Shown here one piece after another: positions 30,029-38,905 of a stretch of DNA of 64,000 nucleotides. Location: positions 194,689 through 258,688 of the forward strand of contig NZ_KZ857177.1 of the NCBI RefSeq assembly GCF_003350925.1, written 5' to 3'. Position numbers and translations under genes: made by a program. Each line of letters begins with the position of its first letter. Positions within the stretch are counted from its first letter, which is position 1. The stretch is from Dyella tabacisoli. Its GTDB lineage: Bacteria; Pseudomonadota; Gammaproteobacteria; Xanthomonadales; Rhodanobacteraceae. Below the pieces are notes generated by a model, which saw nothing but the letters and a program-made list of their open reading frames with translations, was not told where the DNA came from and did not search any database.

Positions 30029-31249
30029 TCATTCGGTTTTCCTCATAGGCATTAGTGCATTGCCATCAGCCTTCAGTGCTTCGAGATAGCTGGCCCAAGC
30101 AGCCATCATCTGTCTGCGCTCTGAAAGATGGGCTGTGCGATTGTAGGCTCTTCCATTTGGGTCTCGCACCGTGTGTGCGAGCTGATGCTCGATGTAGTCA
30201 GGGCGGAACTGAAGCACCTCATCCAAGACGGTGCGAGCCATTGCGCGAAAGCCGTGACCGCTCATCTCATCGGTGGCAAATCCCATTCGCCGAAGGGCTG
30301 AGAGTACGGCGTTATTGCTCATTGGGCGCTTTGGGCTGCGAGCGCTGGGAAATAGGTACTGACCTGTTCCGGTGAGCGGCTGAAGTTCGCGCAAAATCTC
30401 CACCGCTTGGGGCGACAGTGGAACTAGATGCGGTAGGCGCATCTTCATCTTTTCGGCTGGGATATTCCATTCGGCCTTATCCAAATTGAACTCAGCCCAC
30501 TCGGCGTGCCTGAGTTCACCGGGTCGAACGAATACGAGCGGTGCGAACCTCAGCGCGCATTTGGTGATGAATGTGCCTTGATAAGCGTCTATCGCACGCA
30601 GCAAGCCGCCAATGGCAGATGGATCAGTGATTGCAGCGAGGTTCTTGGGCTTAACTGAGGGTAGGGCGCCGCGTAGATCGGTTACTGGGTTGCGTTCGGC
30701 TCGTCCAGTTGCGATGGCATAGCGAAGCACTTGTCCGCAATTTTGCAGTACCCGATGTGCGGACTCGACGGCACCGCGCGCAACGATGCGATTCACAGTC
30801 GTCAGAAATTCCTTGGCTGTGATATCGGCAATCGGTCGGCTACCCAGCCAAGGAAAAATGTCATTCTCCAGCCTCAGCATGATGCGACTTGCGTGGAGTT
30901 CCACCCACGTGGAGGACTGCTTTGCGTGCCATTCGCGAGCCACCACTTCAAAGCTATTCGCTGAGCGATCTTCGCCAGCAGCTTTAGTGGCCTTTCGTTG
31001 CTCGCCCGGATCGATACCAGACGCTAGTAGCTTGCGTGCAGCATCGCGCTTCTCGCGAGCCTCTGCGAGACCGGTATCAGGAAAGGTGCCAAGGGATAGA
31101 CGCTTTTCCTTGCCACCATAGCGGTATTTCAGTCGCCACCATTTGCCGCCGGCTGGCGATATCTCCAGATACATGCCCCCGCCGTCGAATAGTCGCTGGG
31201 TCTTATCTGTGGGCTTGGCTTTGCTGATCGCTACATTTGTTAGTGGCAT
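30029..31249 (-). CDS. P4-type tyrosine-recombinase integrase
   Basis: A 406-residue integrase. The N-terminal arm-binding domain (DUF4102-type) reads MPLTNVAISKAKPTDKTQRL, then a core-binding domain, then the catalytic domain with RPGELRHAEW (Arg), HGFRAMART (His-x-x-Arg) and a Tyr in GRAYNR. I choose the ATG 31249; the open frame upstream would pass through the repeat-rich region and has no family match. The gene starts 165 bp from the 3' end of ssrA, the classic integration position for this family, and reads away from it. It is the recombinase of the accessory island. Confidence 0.92.
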   Translation of the reverse strand: MPLTNVAISKAKPTDKTQRLFDGGGMYLEISPAGGKWWRLKYRYGGKEKRLSLGTFPDTGLAEAREKRDAARKLLASGIDPGEQRKATKAAGEDRSANSFEVVAREWHAKQSSTWVELHASRIMLRLENDIFPWLGSRPIADITAKEFLTTVNRIVARGAVESAHRVLQNCGQVLRYAIATGRAERNPVTDLRGALPSVKPKNLAAITDPSAIGGLLRAIDAYQGTFITKCALRFAPLVFVRPGELRHAEWAEFNLDKAEWNIPAEKMKMRLPHLVPLSPQAVEILRELQPLTGTGQYLFPSARSPKRPMSNNAVLSALRRMGFATDEMSGHGFRAMARTVLDEVLQFRPDYIEHQLAHTVRDPNGRAYNRTAHLSERRQMMAAWASYLEALKADGNALMPMRKTE

Positions 31250-31414
31250 TGGGGGCAACTGTGAAGAGTGACGTCCGTGTTGCCCCCGATATTGCCCCCA
31301 GTTGCCCCCGGATTTCAAGGAATCTCCGTGGACGTCACCGGACAAAGAAAAAGGCCGGAACCCTTGGTATTGCTAGGGTTTCCGGCCTTCTTGGAACGTC
31401 CGTGGACGTTGAGT
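31250..31414. repeat. Integrase/ssrA junction: repeats that may be arm-binding sites
   Basis: Three direct copies of TTGCCCCC (31280-31287, 31292-31299, 31302-31309) and an inverted copy at 31251-31258 touch the integrase start codon. ACGTCCGTG occurs at 31271-31279, CCGTGGACGT at 31326-31335, and a near-palindrome AACGTCCGTGGACGTT at 31395-31410. Clustered short repeats of this sort next to an integrase gene often mark arm-type and accessory-protein sites. The region also holds the ssrA terminator (31351-31390). Confidence 0.45.
31342..31390 (-). terminator. Rho-independent terminator of ssrA
   Basis: On the minus strand a hairpin with arms GGCCGGAA and TTCCGGCC (plus an inner CCCT/AGGG pairing) is followed by TTTTTCTTTG. 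It lies 25 bp past the tmRNA 3' end. Confidence 0.85.
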
Positions 31415-31767
<353 letters not shown>

Positions 31768-31840
31768 GGGGAAAAGACTGCTGGAACCGGCGAAGTATAA
31801 GGGATCGCGGCTCCGGCGTGTTGCTGATTGTTTCTAAGGC

Positions 31841-32332
31841 TTAAGCAGCGCGATTGTGTGATCGCATGGTTCGTTGCTTTTCGCGCTGCCAATCGCGTTC
31901 TTTCTCGGTGTTGCGCTTGTCGTGCTCTTGTTTGCCGCGCGCCAGGCCGATTTCCAGTTTTACTTTGTTGCCCTTCCAGTACAGCGCCATCGGGATCAGG
32001 GTGTAGCCCTTGCGCTCGACGGCGCCGACTAGCTGGTCGATTTCTTTCCGGTGCAGCAGCAGCTTGCGGGTGCGCCGATCCTCGGCGATGACATGGGTGG
32101 ATGCGCTGATGAGTGGCGGGATCGAGGTGCCGACCAGGAAGATTTCGTTGTTTTTGACGATGGCGTAGCTGTCGCTGAAATTGATTCGACCGGCACGCAA
32201 CGACTTGACCTCCCAACCCTGCAAGGCGATTCCCGTCTCGTAGCGTTGGTCGATGTGATACTCGTGACGGGCGCGCTTATTGAGCGCGATCGTGCCGCCG
32301 CCTTGTTTGTCTTTGTCCTTCGCCTTGGCCAT
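31841..32332 (-). CDS. smpB: SsrA-binding protein SmpB
   Basis: A 163-residue tmRNA-binding protein. It has the OB-fold core ([30 protein letters not shown]) and the basic C-terminal tail ([18 protein letters not shown]) that becomes helical in the ribosome. The start is the ATG 32332 ([21 protein letters not shown]); an upstream in-frame extension to 32455 overlaps ratA and is not conserved. It precedes ssrA on the same strand. Confidence 0.95.
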   Translation of the reverse strand: MAKAKDKDKQGGGTIALNKRARHEYHIDQRYETGIALQGWEVKSLRAGRINFSDSYAIVKNNEIFLVGTSIPPLISASTHVIAEDRRTRKLLLHRKEIDQLVGAVERKGYTLIPMALYWKGNKVKLEIGLARGKQEHDKRNTEKERDWQREKQRTMRSHNRAA

Positions 32333-32415
32333 GTCCGCTAAACTTCGGGCTGTATGCCCTGCTGGTGATCCAGCCAGATATGGGGCCGGATGCTGGATGA
32401 TTCGATGAGGTCGAC

Positions 32416-32847
32416 GTGATCGAAATTCGCCGTAGTGCCTTGGTGAAATATTCACCAGCGCAGATGTTCGACCTGGTCAATGAAGTCGAAGCATACCCAA
32501 AGCGTTTCCCTTGGTGTGCTGGTGCCGAGATTCTTGAGCGTGAAGGCGATACGCGGGTGGCGCGGCTGGATCTGAAATTCGCCGGCCTTCGCCATAGCTT
32601 CACTACCCGTAATACGACAGAACGGCCGCATCGTCTGCAGATGAGTCTGGTTGAGGGTCCATTCCGTAGTCTGGAAGGGATATGGGAGTTCATTGCGCTA
32701 GGTGACGCTGGTTGCAAGATCGCCTTTACGCTTGATTTCGATTATGCCGGCCGGGTTGGCGGTGCTGCGCTTAAACTCGGTTTCCAAGGGCTGGCCAGTC
32801 GCATGGTCGACGATTTTTGTCGTGAGGCCGAACGTGCCTATGGCTGA
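32416..32847 (+). CDS. ratA: RatA/COQ10-like START-domain protein
   Basis: A 143-residue polyketide-cyclase/START protein, opening [34 protein letters not shown], which is the diagnostic start of the RatA/Coq10 family. In E. coli the homologue is described as a ribosome-association toxin; in other organisms as a ubiquinone-binding protein, which may be the real function. It starts with GTG at 32416 and overlaps rnfH by 8 bases, the conserved ratA-rnfH pairing. It is divergent from smpB. Confidence 0.92.
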   Translation: MIEIRRSALVKYSPAQMFDLVNEVEAYPKRFPWCAGAEILEREGDTRVARLDLKFAGLRHSFTTRNTTERPHRLQMSLVEGPFRSLEGIWEFIALGDAGCKIAFTLDFDYAGRVGGAALKLGFQGLASRMVDDFCREAERAYG

Positions 32848-33139
32848 GAACTCTACGCCCGACAGTATCAATGTTGAGGTGGTCTATGCCGCCACAGCCG
32901 ACCATCAGGTCTTGCGTTGCGTGAGCCTGCCCACGGGTAGCACGGTCATCCAGGCCATCGATGCGTCAGGAATCACGGCGATCGTACCCGGGCTGCACAT
33001 CGACCCGGCGCATCTTGGAATCTTTTCGCGCAAGGTCGCGCCCGACGAGGTGTTGCGCGATGGCGATCGGGTTGAAATCTACCGATCGCTTACGCTGGAC
33101 CCTAAAGAGGCGCGCCGTCGGCGCGCCCATGGGGTCTGA
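32840..33139 (+). CDS. rnfH: RnfH family ubiquitin-like protein
   Basis: A 99-residue RnfH/UPF0125 protein, showing INVEVVYA, a central PGLHIDPAHLGIFSRKVAPDEVLRDGDRVEIYR and a short basic tail (KEARRRRAHG). It has a beta-grasp fold; the function is not settled. It starts at the ATG 32840, inside the last codons of ratA, so they are translationally coupled. The in-frame extension upstream to 32702 lies within ratA and is rejected. Confidence 0.92.
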   Translation: MAENSTPDSINVEVVYAATADHQVLRCVSLPTGSTVIQAIDASGITAIVPGLHIDPAHLGIFSRKVAPDEVLRDGDRVEIYRSLTLDPKEARRRRAHGV

Positions 33140-33164
33140 CAACAACAACGATTGATTCAGGCGA

Positions 33165-33611
33165 TTATTTGCCGTCTTTGCTGTCGTTGTCTTTCTTCTC
33201 GTCCTCGGGCGTCTTGCTCTTATCGCCCTGGGTTTCGTCGACCGGGTAGCTGGCGTGATATTTCTTGCTGTCTTTGACCAGTTGCTGGGCATCTTCGGCG
33301 AAGAAATCGCCCTCGGTACGCACTAGCGTGTCGTTATTAAAGGCCAGGCTAAGCGTGCGCACCTTGATCGGGCCGCCACGGTGTTGCTGGGTGGAGACAT
33401 AGTCCCAACGGTTCTGGTCGAACGGAGTGCTGACCGAGGGTGAACCGAGCAGCACGAGCACCTGGCGCTTGGTCATACCCGGTTGTAGCTGGGTCACGTT
33501 TTTCTTGTCGAGCAGGTTGCCTTGTTGCACGTCGGGGGTGTACACGAGGCGGCAGCTGGCGAGGGAAAGGGCCAGCATGGCGAAACCCAGCGTGCGAATC
33601 AGGTTATGCAT
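33165..33611 (-). CDS. bamE: Outer membrane protein assembly factor BamE (OmlA)
   Basis: A 148-residue lipoprotein of the beta-barrel assembly machine. The lipobox ends at C20 (LSLASC), followed by the SmpA/OmlA domain (LDKKNVTQLQPGMTKRQVLVLLGSP and NRWDYVSTQQ). The last ~35 residues are an acidic/lysine-rich tail longer than in E. coli. It is divergent from fur with 78 bp between them, the arrangement also known for omlA-fur in pseudomonads and xanthomonads. Confidence 0.95.
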   Translation of the reverse strand: MHNLIRTLGFAMLALSLASCRLVYTPDVQQGNLLDKKNVTQLQPGMTKRQVLVLLGSPSVSTPFDQNRWDYVSTQQHRGGPIKVRTLSLAFNNDTLVRTEGDFFAEDAQQLVKDSKKYHASYPVDETQGDKSKTPEDEKKDNDSKDGK

Positions 33612-33689
33612 GCGTCTTGCGTCCGGATCGTAAAGGTGTCGGATGATACACTAACGGCTTGGTAGCACCGTGCGTGCCTGGAGTTTGCT

Positions 33690-34103
33690 ATGGAACAGGA
33701 AACTAAGGAGCTGCGTAAGGCTGGGCTTAAAGTCACCCACCCCCGTATGCGGATCCTGCAAATCTTCGAAGATGAGGAAGCTCACCACCTTACCGCCGAA
33801 GACATTTACAAAAGACTGCTTGCCCACCAGGAAGACATTGGCTTGGCCACTGTCTATCGCGTGCTGACTCAGTTCGAGGCTGCCGGCATCGTGGTCAAGC
33901 ATAACTTCGAGGGCGGGCAGGCCGTCTACGAACTGGATCGCGGCAAACACCACGACCACATGATTGATGTGGACAGCGGTAAAGTGATTGAGTTCGTCAG
34001 CGAGGAGATCGAACGCCTCCAGCACGAAATCGCCGCGCGCCACGGCTATGTATTGGAAGATCACAGCCTGGTGCTGTACGTACGTCCGAAGCAGCGTAAG
34101 TAA
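33690..34103 (+). CDS. fur: Ferric uptake regulator
   Basis: A 137-residue Fur protein with an N-terminal winged helix (LKVTHPRMRILQIFE, YRVLTQFEAAGIV) and the metal-binding histidine cluster HHDHMIDVDSGKVIEF. The C-terminal CxxC pairs of some Fur proteins are absent, as in other members of this order. It represses iron-uptake genes with Fe2+. Divergent from bamE; I could not find a convincing 19-bp Fur box in the 78-bp gap. Confidence 0.96.
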   Translation: MEQETKELRKAGLKVTHPRMRILQIFEDEEAHHLTAEDIYKRLLAHQEDIGLATVYRVLTQFEAAGIVVKHNFEGGQAVYELDRGKHHDHMIDVDSGKVIEFVSEEIERLQHEIAARHGYVLEDHSLVLYVRPKQRK

Positions 34104-34121
34104 GTCGTTTCGCTAATTCAG

Positions 34122-34158
34122 AAGGGCCGGCGATCCAGGTCGCCGGCCCTTTGCGTTT
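34122..34158 (+). terminator. Terminator of fur
   Basis: A stem AAGGGCCGGCGA / TCGCCGGCCCTT with a small CCAGG loop is followed by TGCGTTTTG. It begins 18 bp after the fur stop. Confidence 0.8.
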
Positions 34159-34199
34159 TGTGAATGCAAAAGCCGGGCCGAATTTGGCGTTATGCGCGG

Positions 34200-34440
34200 G
34201 CATAAAAAAAGCCGCGGGAGGACTCCTGTCCACCCAGCGGCTGATCCGTTATCGATCGGCTCTTGGCTATGCGAATTGCTCGCTGGCGCAAGGCTTACCG
34301 TCGGTACCGGCGGAATGGCATCCTGCCATTCTTCGTACCAACCGTCCCCACGGTTGGTACGGCACACCATCTCGCGATGGTGGCTCCCCCACATCAATGA
34401 ACAAATCCTAACGAACACTTCACGACGCCGGTATTGGAAA
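34200..34440 (-). ncRNA. Candidate structured small RNA with GGA-loop hairpins
   Basis: Read on the minus strand, this ~240-base stretch forms a series of strong hairpins: CACCATC/GATGGTG, GTACCAACCGT/ACGGTTGGTAC with a GGGG loop, AATGGCA/TGCCATT with a GGA loop, and a final stepped stem whose top is GGAC-AGGA-GTCC and whose base is AGCCGC/GCGGCT followed by TTTTTTT. GGA presented in hairpin loops is the binding element of CsrA/RsmA, and several in series is the hallmark of CsrB/RsmY-type titrating RNAs. It may be independent or the 3' UTR of the kinase gene. No conserved protein is evident. Confidence 0.5.
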
Positions 34441-34460
34441 ATTTCCTAGGTGGAACGGTT

Positions 34461-36056
34461 CTAGATCCGGGTTGTGATGGGCGTGGCATTGTTGCTGCGC
34501 AACAAGATGCGCAAGTGAACGCCATGCGTTTCCGGGCGCAGGCGGAACAAGCCACCCAGAGAAGTCACACGATCGCGCATGCCTTGTAGCCCACGTCCGC
34601 CTCGCGGCATCCGGCTGGGAAGTCCGATACCGTCGTCGCGAATATCAAGTAGGGCAAGCACGGTGCCTTGACGCTCGCCGATGCGCAGGCGCAACTGGAA
34701 TGTATGGGCTTGCGCGTGCTTGACCGCATTGGTGGCGCTCTCTTGCGCCAGCCGATATACCGCGGTGCGGGCATCTTCGTCGAGCAGGCGCGGGTCGCCA
34801 TGTAAGTCGGTGAGATAGGTGATGCCGGCCGTGTTCAATAGGTCGCGGATGGGGCCCTCGTCCAGGGCGCGCAGCAAGCCAAACTCATCGAGTACGGCGG
34901 GGCGCAAGTCATCGAGCATGCGGTGCAATGCGCGGCGCATGTGGCCGAGAATGGTGTTGATCGAGGTGCCGATGTCCTCCATGCCAACTTGCGCCAGGCG
35001 TGACTGGGCGAGCTTGACGTGGGTTTGGATGGCGGTGAGGTTTTGGCCCAGTTCGTCGTGCAACTCGGCGGCCATATGTCGGCGCTGATTCTCTTCCGCT
35101 TGCAGGTTGCCGCGTGCAGCATCGCGCAATTGGCGTGCGAGATGATCCAGGCGACGGTTGACGGCTGCCAGGTAGACGTTTTGCTCCGCGACGCGCTCGC
35201 TACTGCGGCGCAGGGCATCGGTGGCTGAGCCAAGCATCAGCGCACCGGTGCCGGCTACCGCCAGAAACAGGTGGGCCGATGCATTCGGCGGTGCGTGTCC
35301 GGCCAGGTGATCGACCGCCGTCATACCCAGACTGGAAACCAGCATCGCCAGGCTTGCGCCACGCCATCCATGCCTGAAGGCGAAAAACAACACCGGCGCC
35401 AGTGACAGAACACGCGCAAATTGTGGTTGCGGGGCGGTATGGGCCGTGAGTACCAGCAAGATCGCCAGCGCCGGCAGCATGACGAGCAATCCATCGGTCA
35501 TCAGGCGCATCAACGCGCGACGGCTCAAACGGGCCCGCGCGAGCAAAACCATCATCGGCACCGCCAGCAAGATGCCGACGTAGTTGCCCAATAGGTCCTG
35601 GCCCAACGCCTGTATCAGCAGGTCCGAAGAAGATATGGGATGAAGCACGGCCAGCAGCGCACCCTCGACGGCGGTGCTGGCCGCTACGGTAAAAGCAGCC
35701 GATAGCAGCAGTCGCGAGACATCCTCCGGGTTGCGCAAACTGGCATGCAGGCTGGCTCGGCGCATAAGCCACAAGCAGACGGTAACGACGAAAAGCTCGG
35801 GTAATTCGTCGGCGACAAAGTTAAACCAGCCAAGTGGCAAGTCTCTGGCAACGACAATGGTGCCGGTGGCAGCCAGTTCGGCACCGATCAGCCAAGGCCA
35901 ATAGCGCAGGGGGGCCAGTAGCAGGGCGCCGAAGCGAAGGCCGTAGGGCAGCATCCAGTAGGGTTGCTCGGTGGGCCATAGCAGTAGCCAGAGCAGAAAG
36001 TAACCGACGGCGTACAGCAGGCCGGTGCTGAATGGTGACGAGAGTTTCGAGGGCAT
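34461..36056 (-). CDS. MASE1-type membrane sensor histidine kinase
   Basis: A 531-residue kinase. The N-terminal ~290 residues have about eight hydrophobic segments and fit a MASE1 sensory domain. Then come a coiled-coil stretch, a HisKA_3 phosphoacceptor domain with H333 in AAELHDELGQNLTAIQTHV, and a HATPase domain ending in DDGIGLPSRMPRGGRGLQGMRDR. This is the NarX/UhpB class, pairing with LuxR-type regulators such as the one encoded divergently 298 bp away. The signal is unknown. The candidate RNA at 34200-34440 lies immediately downstream on the same strand. Confidence 0.9.
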   Translation of the reverse strand: MPSKLSSPFSTGLLYAVGYFLLWLLLWPTEQPYWMLPYGLRFGALLLAPLRYWPWLIGAELAATGTIVVARDLPLGWFNFVADELPELFVVTVCLWLMRRASLHASLRNPEDVSRLLLSAAFTVAASTAVEGALLAVLHPISSSDLLIQALGQDLLGNYVGILLAVPMMVLLARARLSRRALMRLMTDGLLVMLPALAILLVLTAHTAPQPQFARVLSLAPVLFFAFRHGWRGASLAMLVSSLGMTAVDHLAGHAPPNASAHLFLAVAGTGALMLGSATDALRRSSERVAEQNVYLAAVNRRLDHLARQLRDAARGNLQAEENQRRHMAAELHDELGQNLTAIQTHVKLAQSRLAQVGMEDIGTSINTILGHMRRALHRMLDDLRPAVLDEFGLLRALDEGPIRDLLNTAGITYLTDLHGDPRLLDEDARTAVYRLAQESATNAVKHAQAHTFQLRLRIGERQGTVLALLDIRDDGIGLPSRMPRGGRGLQGMRDRVTSLGGLFRLRPETHGVHLRILLRSNNATPITTRI

Positions 36057-36354
36057 GCCTGGGATTAGAGCCTGTTGACGATCTCTGAGTAGCCCGCGCC
36101 GGAAGCTGTTTACGCGCAGGACAGGGAATTGACGAGGGAGTGTACGTCGGGAGACGGCCCAGTGATGACTCGATTTTGTGTGTCATTGGGGCTGCCCGAC
36201 CATGCCGATGAGCCACTGCACTGAGTCACCGTCTCAAAAAATCAAGAATGCACGGCTAGCTATCAGCCAGGTGAAGTCGGGTTCGGGGGCGGCGTCTTCA
36301 CTTCAAATCCACAAAGCGGTGTACTGACGCGATGCCTGCGATACAGTGCAGGGC
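36057..36354. other. Kinase-regulator intergenic region with one copy of a dispersed repeat
   Basis: No gene is visible in these 298 bases. At 36064-36094 is ATTAGAGCCTGTTGACG followed by ATCTCTGAGTAGCC, almost identical to 48146-48176. The rest must contain the two divergent promoters. Confidence 0.55.
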
Positions 36355-36990
36355 ATGTACAGCATCGTTCTGGTCGACGACCACGCCATAGTCCGTGAGG
36401 GCTTCAAACGTCTCATTGAGATGGAGCCTGACCTTGAGGTCATTGCCGAGTGCCGCAGTGCGGACGACGCCGTGGAGGCGGTCGCTCTGCGTCGCCCCGA
36501 TCTCGTCGCCTTGGATTTGTCCTTGCCCGATGGCAGTGGCTTGCCGTTGATCGAGCACTTGCTGAGTGTCGCTGCCGAAACGCGGATCGTGGTTTTGAGC
36601 ATGCACGACGGCGAGCCTTACGTATCGGAGGCGCTGCGCCGTGGCGCCAGTGGCTATGTGACCAAAGGGGTGGCGCCGGAGGAGCTGGTCGCCGGATTGC
36701 GCGCAGTGATGCTGGGCGAATGTTTTTTGAGCTCCGATTTGCGGCAACGCCGTGCGGAACGGCCAAGCGAGGCATTGGACCCGATCAACCGGCTCACCGC
36801 TCGCGAGCGCGAGGTCTTTCTACTGCTGGCGGCGGGGCGTGCGCCTAAACAGGCGGCGGCCGAACTCGGCATCGGGCAGAAGACTATCTATATCCACCGC
36901 GCCAGCTTGATGGGCAAGCTGGGCGCGGGTTCGGAGCTGGATCTGTATCGGATGGCAAGCGAGCGGGGGTTGTTGCCGCAGCGGGGGTAA
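36355..36990 (+). CDS. NarL/FixJ-type response regulator
   Basis: A 211-residue regulator. The receiver domain has the acidic pair in VLVDDHAIVREGF and the phosphoacceptor D54 (LVALDLSLPDG). The C-terminal LuxR-type HTH reads LTAREREVFLLLAAGRAPKQAAAELGIGQKTIYIHRASLMGKLG. I use the ATG 36355; an in-frame GTG 9 bases upstream is possible. It is divergent from the MASE1 kinase, which is the obvious partner. Architecture is the same as GacA/UvrY, but so is that of many regulators. Confidence 0.92.
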   Translation: MYSIVLVDDHAIVREGFKRLIEMEPDLEVIAECRSADDAVEAVALRRPDLVALDLSLPDGSGLPLIEHLLSVAAETRIVVLSMHDGEPYVSEALRRGASGYVTKGVAPEELVAGLRAVMLGECFLSSDLRQRRAERPSEALDPINRLTAREREVFLLLAAGRAPKQAAAELGIGQKTIYIHRASLMGKLGAGSELDLYRMASERGLLPQRG

Positions 36991-37043
36991 GCAGCATGGC
37001 TGGATGTGCCGACGCTCATGCTGTTTTGCGCCGCGATGGTCAT

Positions 37044-38720
37044 TCAAGCCGCTGTTTGCGCCCGCTCCAACATCTGTTTGGCATGAGCGCGCGTTTCGCG
37101 GGTGATCTCCACCCCGCCCAGCATGCGTGCCAGCTCATCGCGGCGGCCGCCGGCATCGAGCTTGTCGATTTGCGTGCGTGTGCTGGCACCGTCGCTGTGT
37201 TTGGATACGCGTAAATGGGCATGGCCCTGCGCGGCGACTTGCGGCAGATGGGTGACGCAAAGCACCTGACGTTGAGCGCCGAGCGAGCGGAGCTTTTGCC
37301 CGACCACCTCGGCCACGGCGCCACCAATGCCTGTATCCACCTCGTCGAAAACCATGCTGCCGACGGTGTCTTTACCCAGGGTGGCAACTTCGATAGCCAG
37401 GCTGATGCGCGCCAGTTCACCGCCGGAAGCGACTTTGCGCAGCGCTCGTAGTGGCTGCCCTGGGTTAACGCTGACCAGCAGCTCGCAGCGCTCGCGACCT
37501 TGGCCGTCGGGTTCGCTACCGTTGGTGGGCTCCAGCTCGACCACCAGGCGGCCACCGGCCATGCCAAGTTCGCTCATCAATACGCTGGCTTCTTCACTGA
37601 GTTTCAGGGCGGCAGCCGTGCGTGCGCGGGTTAATTCAGTGGCGGCGTTGTCGTAGGTCTGCTGTAGATGCAGTCGTTGCTTGGCCAACTGCTCCAAGGC
37701 ATCGCCAGCGCCTTCGAGTTCGGCTAGCTCCGCACCTAGGGCGCTTGCCTTGTCGTGTAGTTCGGCGACCGGCAGGCGGTGACGGCGCGAAAGTTCGTGC
37801 AGGCGAGTGAGGTGAGTATCAGCCTGGGCATAGCGATCTGGGTCGAGATCGACATCCTGCGCATAGTGGCTTAGCCCGTCGGCCGCTTCGCCGAGCTGGA
37901 TGGCGGCGTTATCTAGCAATTCCAGCAGCGGGGCGAGTTTATCGTCCATGACCGCCAGCTTGCCGAGTTCGGCGTGCGCGCGGCCCAGGGCGCGACGCAA
38001 CGCGAATTCGCCGTCGCCATCAAGCAGCTCAGCTACCCCGGCGGCACCTTCGGCGAGCCGGTCGGCATTGGCCAGGCGTTTGTGGTTGGCTTCCAGTTCT
38101 GCCAGTTCAGCGGCAGGCAGGGCCCATTTTTCCAGTTCGCCGAGTTCGTGGCGGAGCAGTTCGATGCGTTGTTCGCGATCTTCGCCGCCGCTTAGCTTGC
38201 GGATGCGGGCGCCAATCTCGCGCCATTGCTGCGCGCTGTCGCGCAATTGCGCCAGCAGGCCGTCATGCCCGGCATAGGCATCGAGCAGGGCCAGTTGATG
38301 CGCGCGTGCCAGCAGCGCCTGGTGTTCGTGCTGTCCGTGGATTTCGACCAGCAGCGAAGCCAGCTCGCCGAGCTGGCTGGCATTTGCGGGGCGGCCGTTG
38401 ATCCAGGCGCGCGAGCTGCCTTCGGCGCGGATCACTCGGCGTAGCTGGCAAGCGTCGCTCTCGTCGAGTTCTTCACGTTTGAGCCATTCGCGGGCTTCGG
38501 GCAGGTCGGTCAGGTCGAACTCGGCCGCCAGCTCGGCACGGTCGCTGCCAGCGCGTACCATGCCGCTGTCAGCGCGGGCGCCGGCCAGCAACAGGAGTGC
38601 ATCGACCAGCAGGGACTTGCCGGCGCCAGTCTCGCCGCTGACCACAGTCAGCCCTGGGCCGAATAGGATCTCGGCTTCTTCGACGACAGCAAAATGACGG
38701 ACGTAGAGCGAGGTGAGCAT
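37044..38720 (-). CDS. recN: DNA repair protein RecN
   Basis: A 558-residue SMC-like ATPase for double-strand-break repair. It has Walker A GETGAGKSLLVDAL near the N-terminus, two long coiled-coil arms, the signature region VASGGELARISLAIEV and Walker B MVFDEVDTGIGG. The start is the ATG 38720 (MLTSLYVRHFAVVEEAEI); the open frame extends 32 codons upstream but without family support. It is divergent from hrcA, as in many gammaproteobacteria where recN is next to the grpE-dnaK region. An SOS box was not identified by eye. Confidence 0.96.
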   Translation of the reverse strand: MLTSLYVRHFAVVEEAEILFGPGLTVVSGETGAGKSLLVDALLLLAGARADSGMVRAGSDRAELAAEFDLTDLPEAREWLKREELDESDACQLRRVIRAEGSSRAWINGRPANASQLGELASLLVEIHGQHEHQALLARAHQLALLDAYAGHDGLLAQLRDSAQQWREIGARIRKLSGGEDREQRIELLRHELGELEKWALPAAELAELEANHKRLANADRLAEGAAGVAELLDGDGEFALRRALGRAHAELGKLAVMDDKLAPLLELLDNAAIQLGEAADGLSHYAQDVDLDPDRYAQADTHLTRLHELSRRHRLPVAELHDKASALGAELAELEGAGDALEQLAKQRLHLQQTYDNAATELTRARTAAALKLSEEASVLMSELGMAGGRLVVELEPTNGSEPDGQGRERCELLVSVNPGQPLRALRKVASGGELARISLAIEVATLGKDTVGSMVFDEVDTGIGGAVAEVVGQKLRSLGAQRQVLCVTHLPQVAAQGHAHLRVSKHSDGASTRTQIDKLDAGGRRDELARMLGGVEITRETRAHAKQMLERAQTAA

Positions 38721-38847
38721 AGGTAGGGGCGGTGTGAAGTCGGGGGATTGTAAGGGTAGGGACGGGTTGTGGAAGCCCACCGGGTGGGCGAAAAGCCAAC
38801 GAAGATGTGTTTCCATGCTTGTATACGGGGCGAGTTACCACGGATTT

Positions 38848-38876
38848 CTTGCAAACTACCTGGGTAGACCCTATTT
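38848..38876 (+). promoter_or_regulatory. Sigma-32-like heat-shock promoter of hrcA
   Basis: CTTGCAAA (38848-38855) and CCCTATTT (38869-38876) are separated by 13 bases. Both elements and the spacing fit the RpoH consensus (CTTGAAA, CCCCATNT). The hrcA ATG is 29 bp downstream. Confidence 0.65.
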
Positions 38877-38905
38877 CTTTGCTGTCTCACGGATTGCCAC
38901 AGCGC

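Noticed and set aside
33612-33689. Fur box in the bamE-fur gap
   Set aside because: No GATAATGAT-like inverted hexamers beyond chance were found.
34113-34418. 101-codon minus-strand frame over the candidate small RNA
   Set aside because: Runs through several hairpins and the terminator into the fur terminator; no ribosome binding site and no family. RNA is a better explanation.
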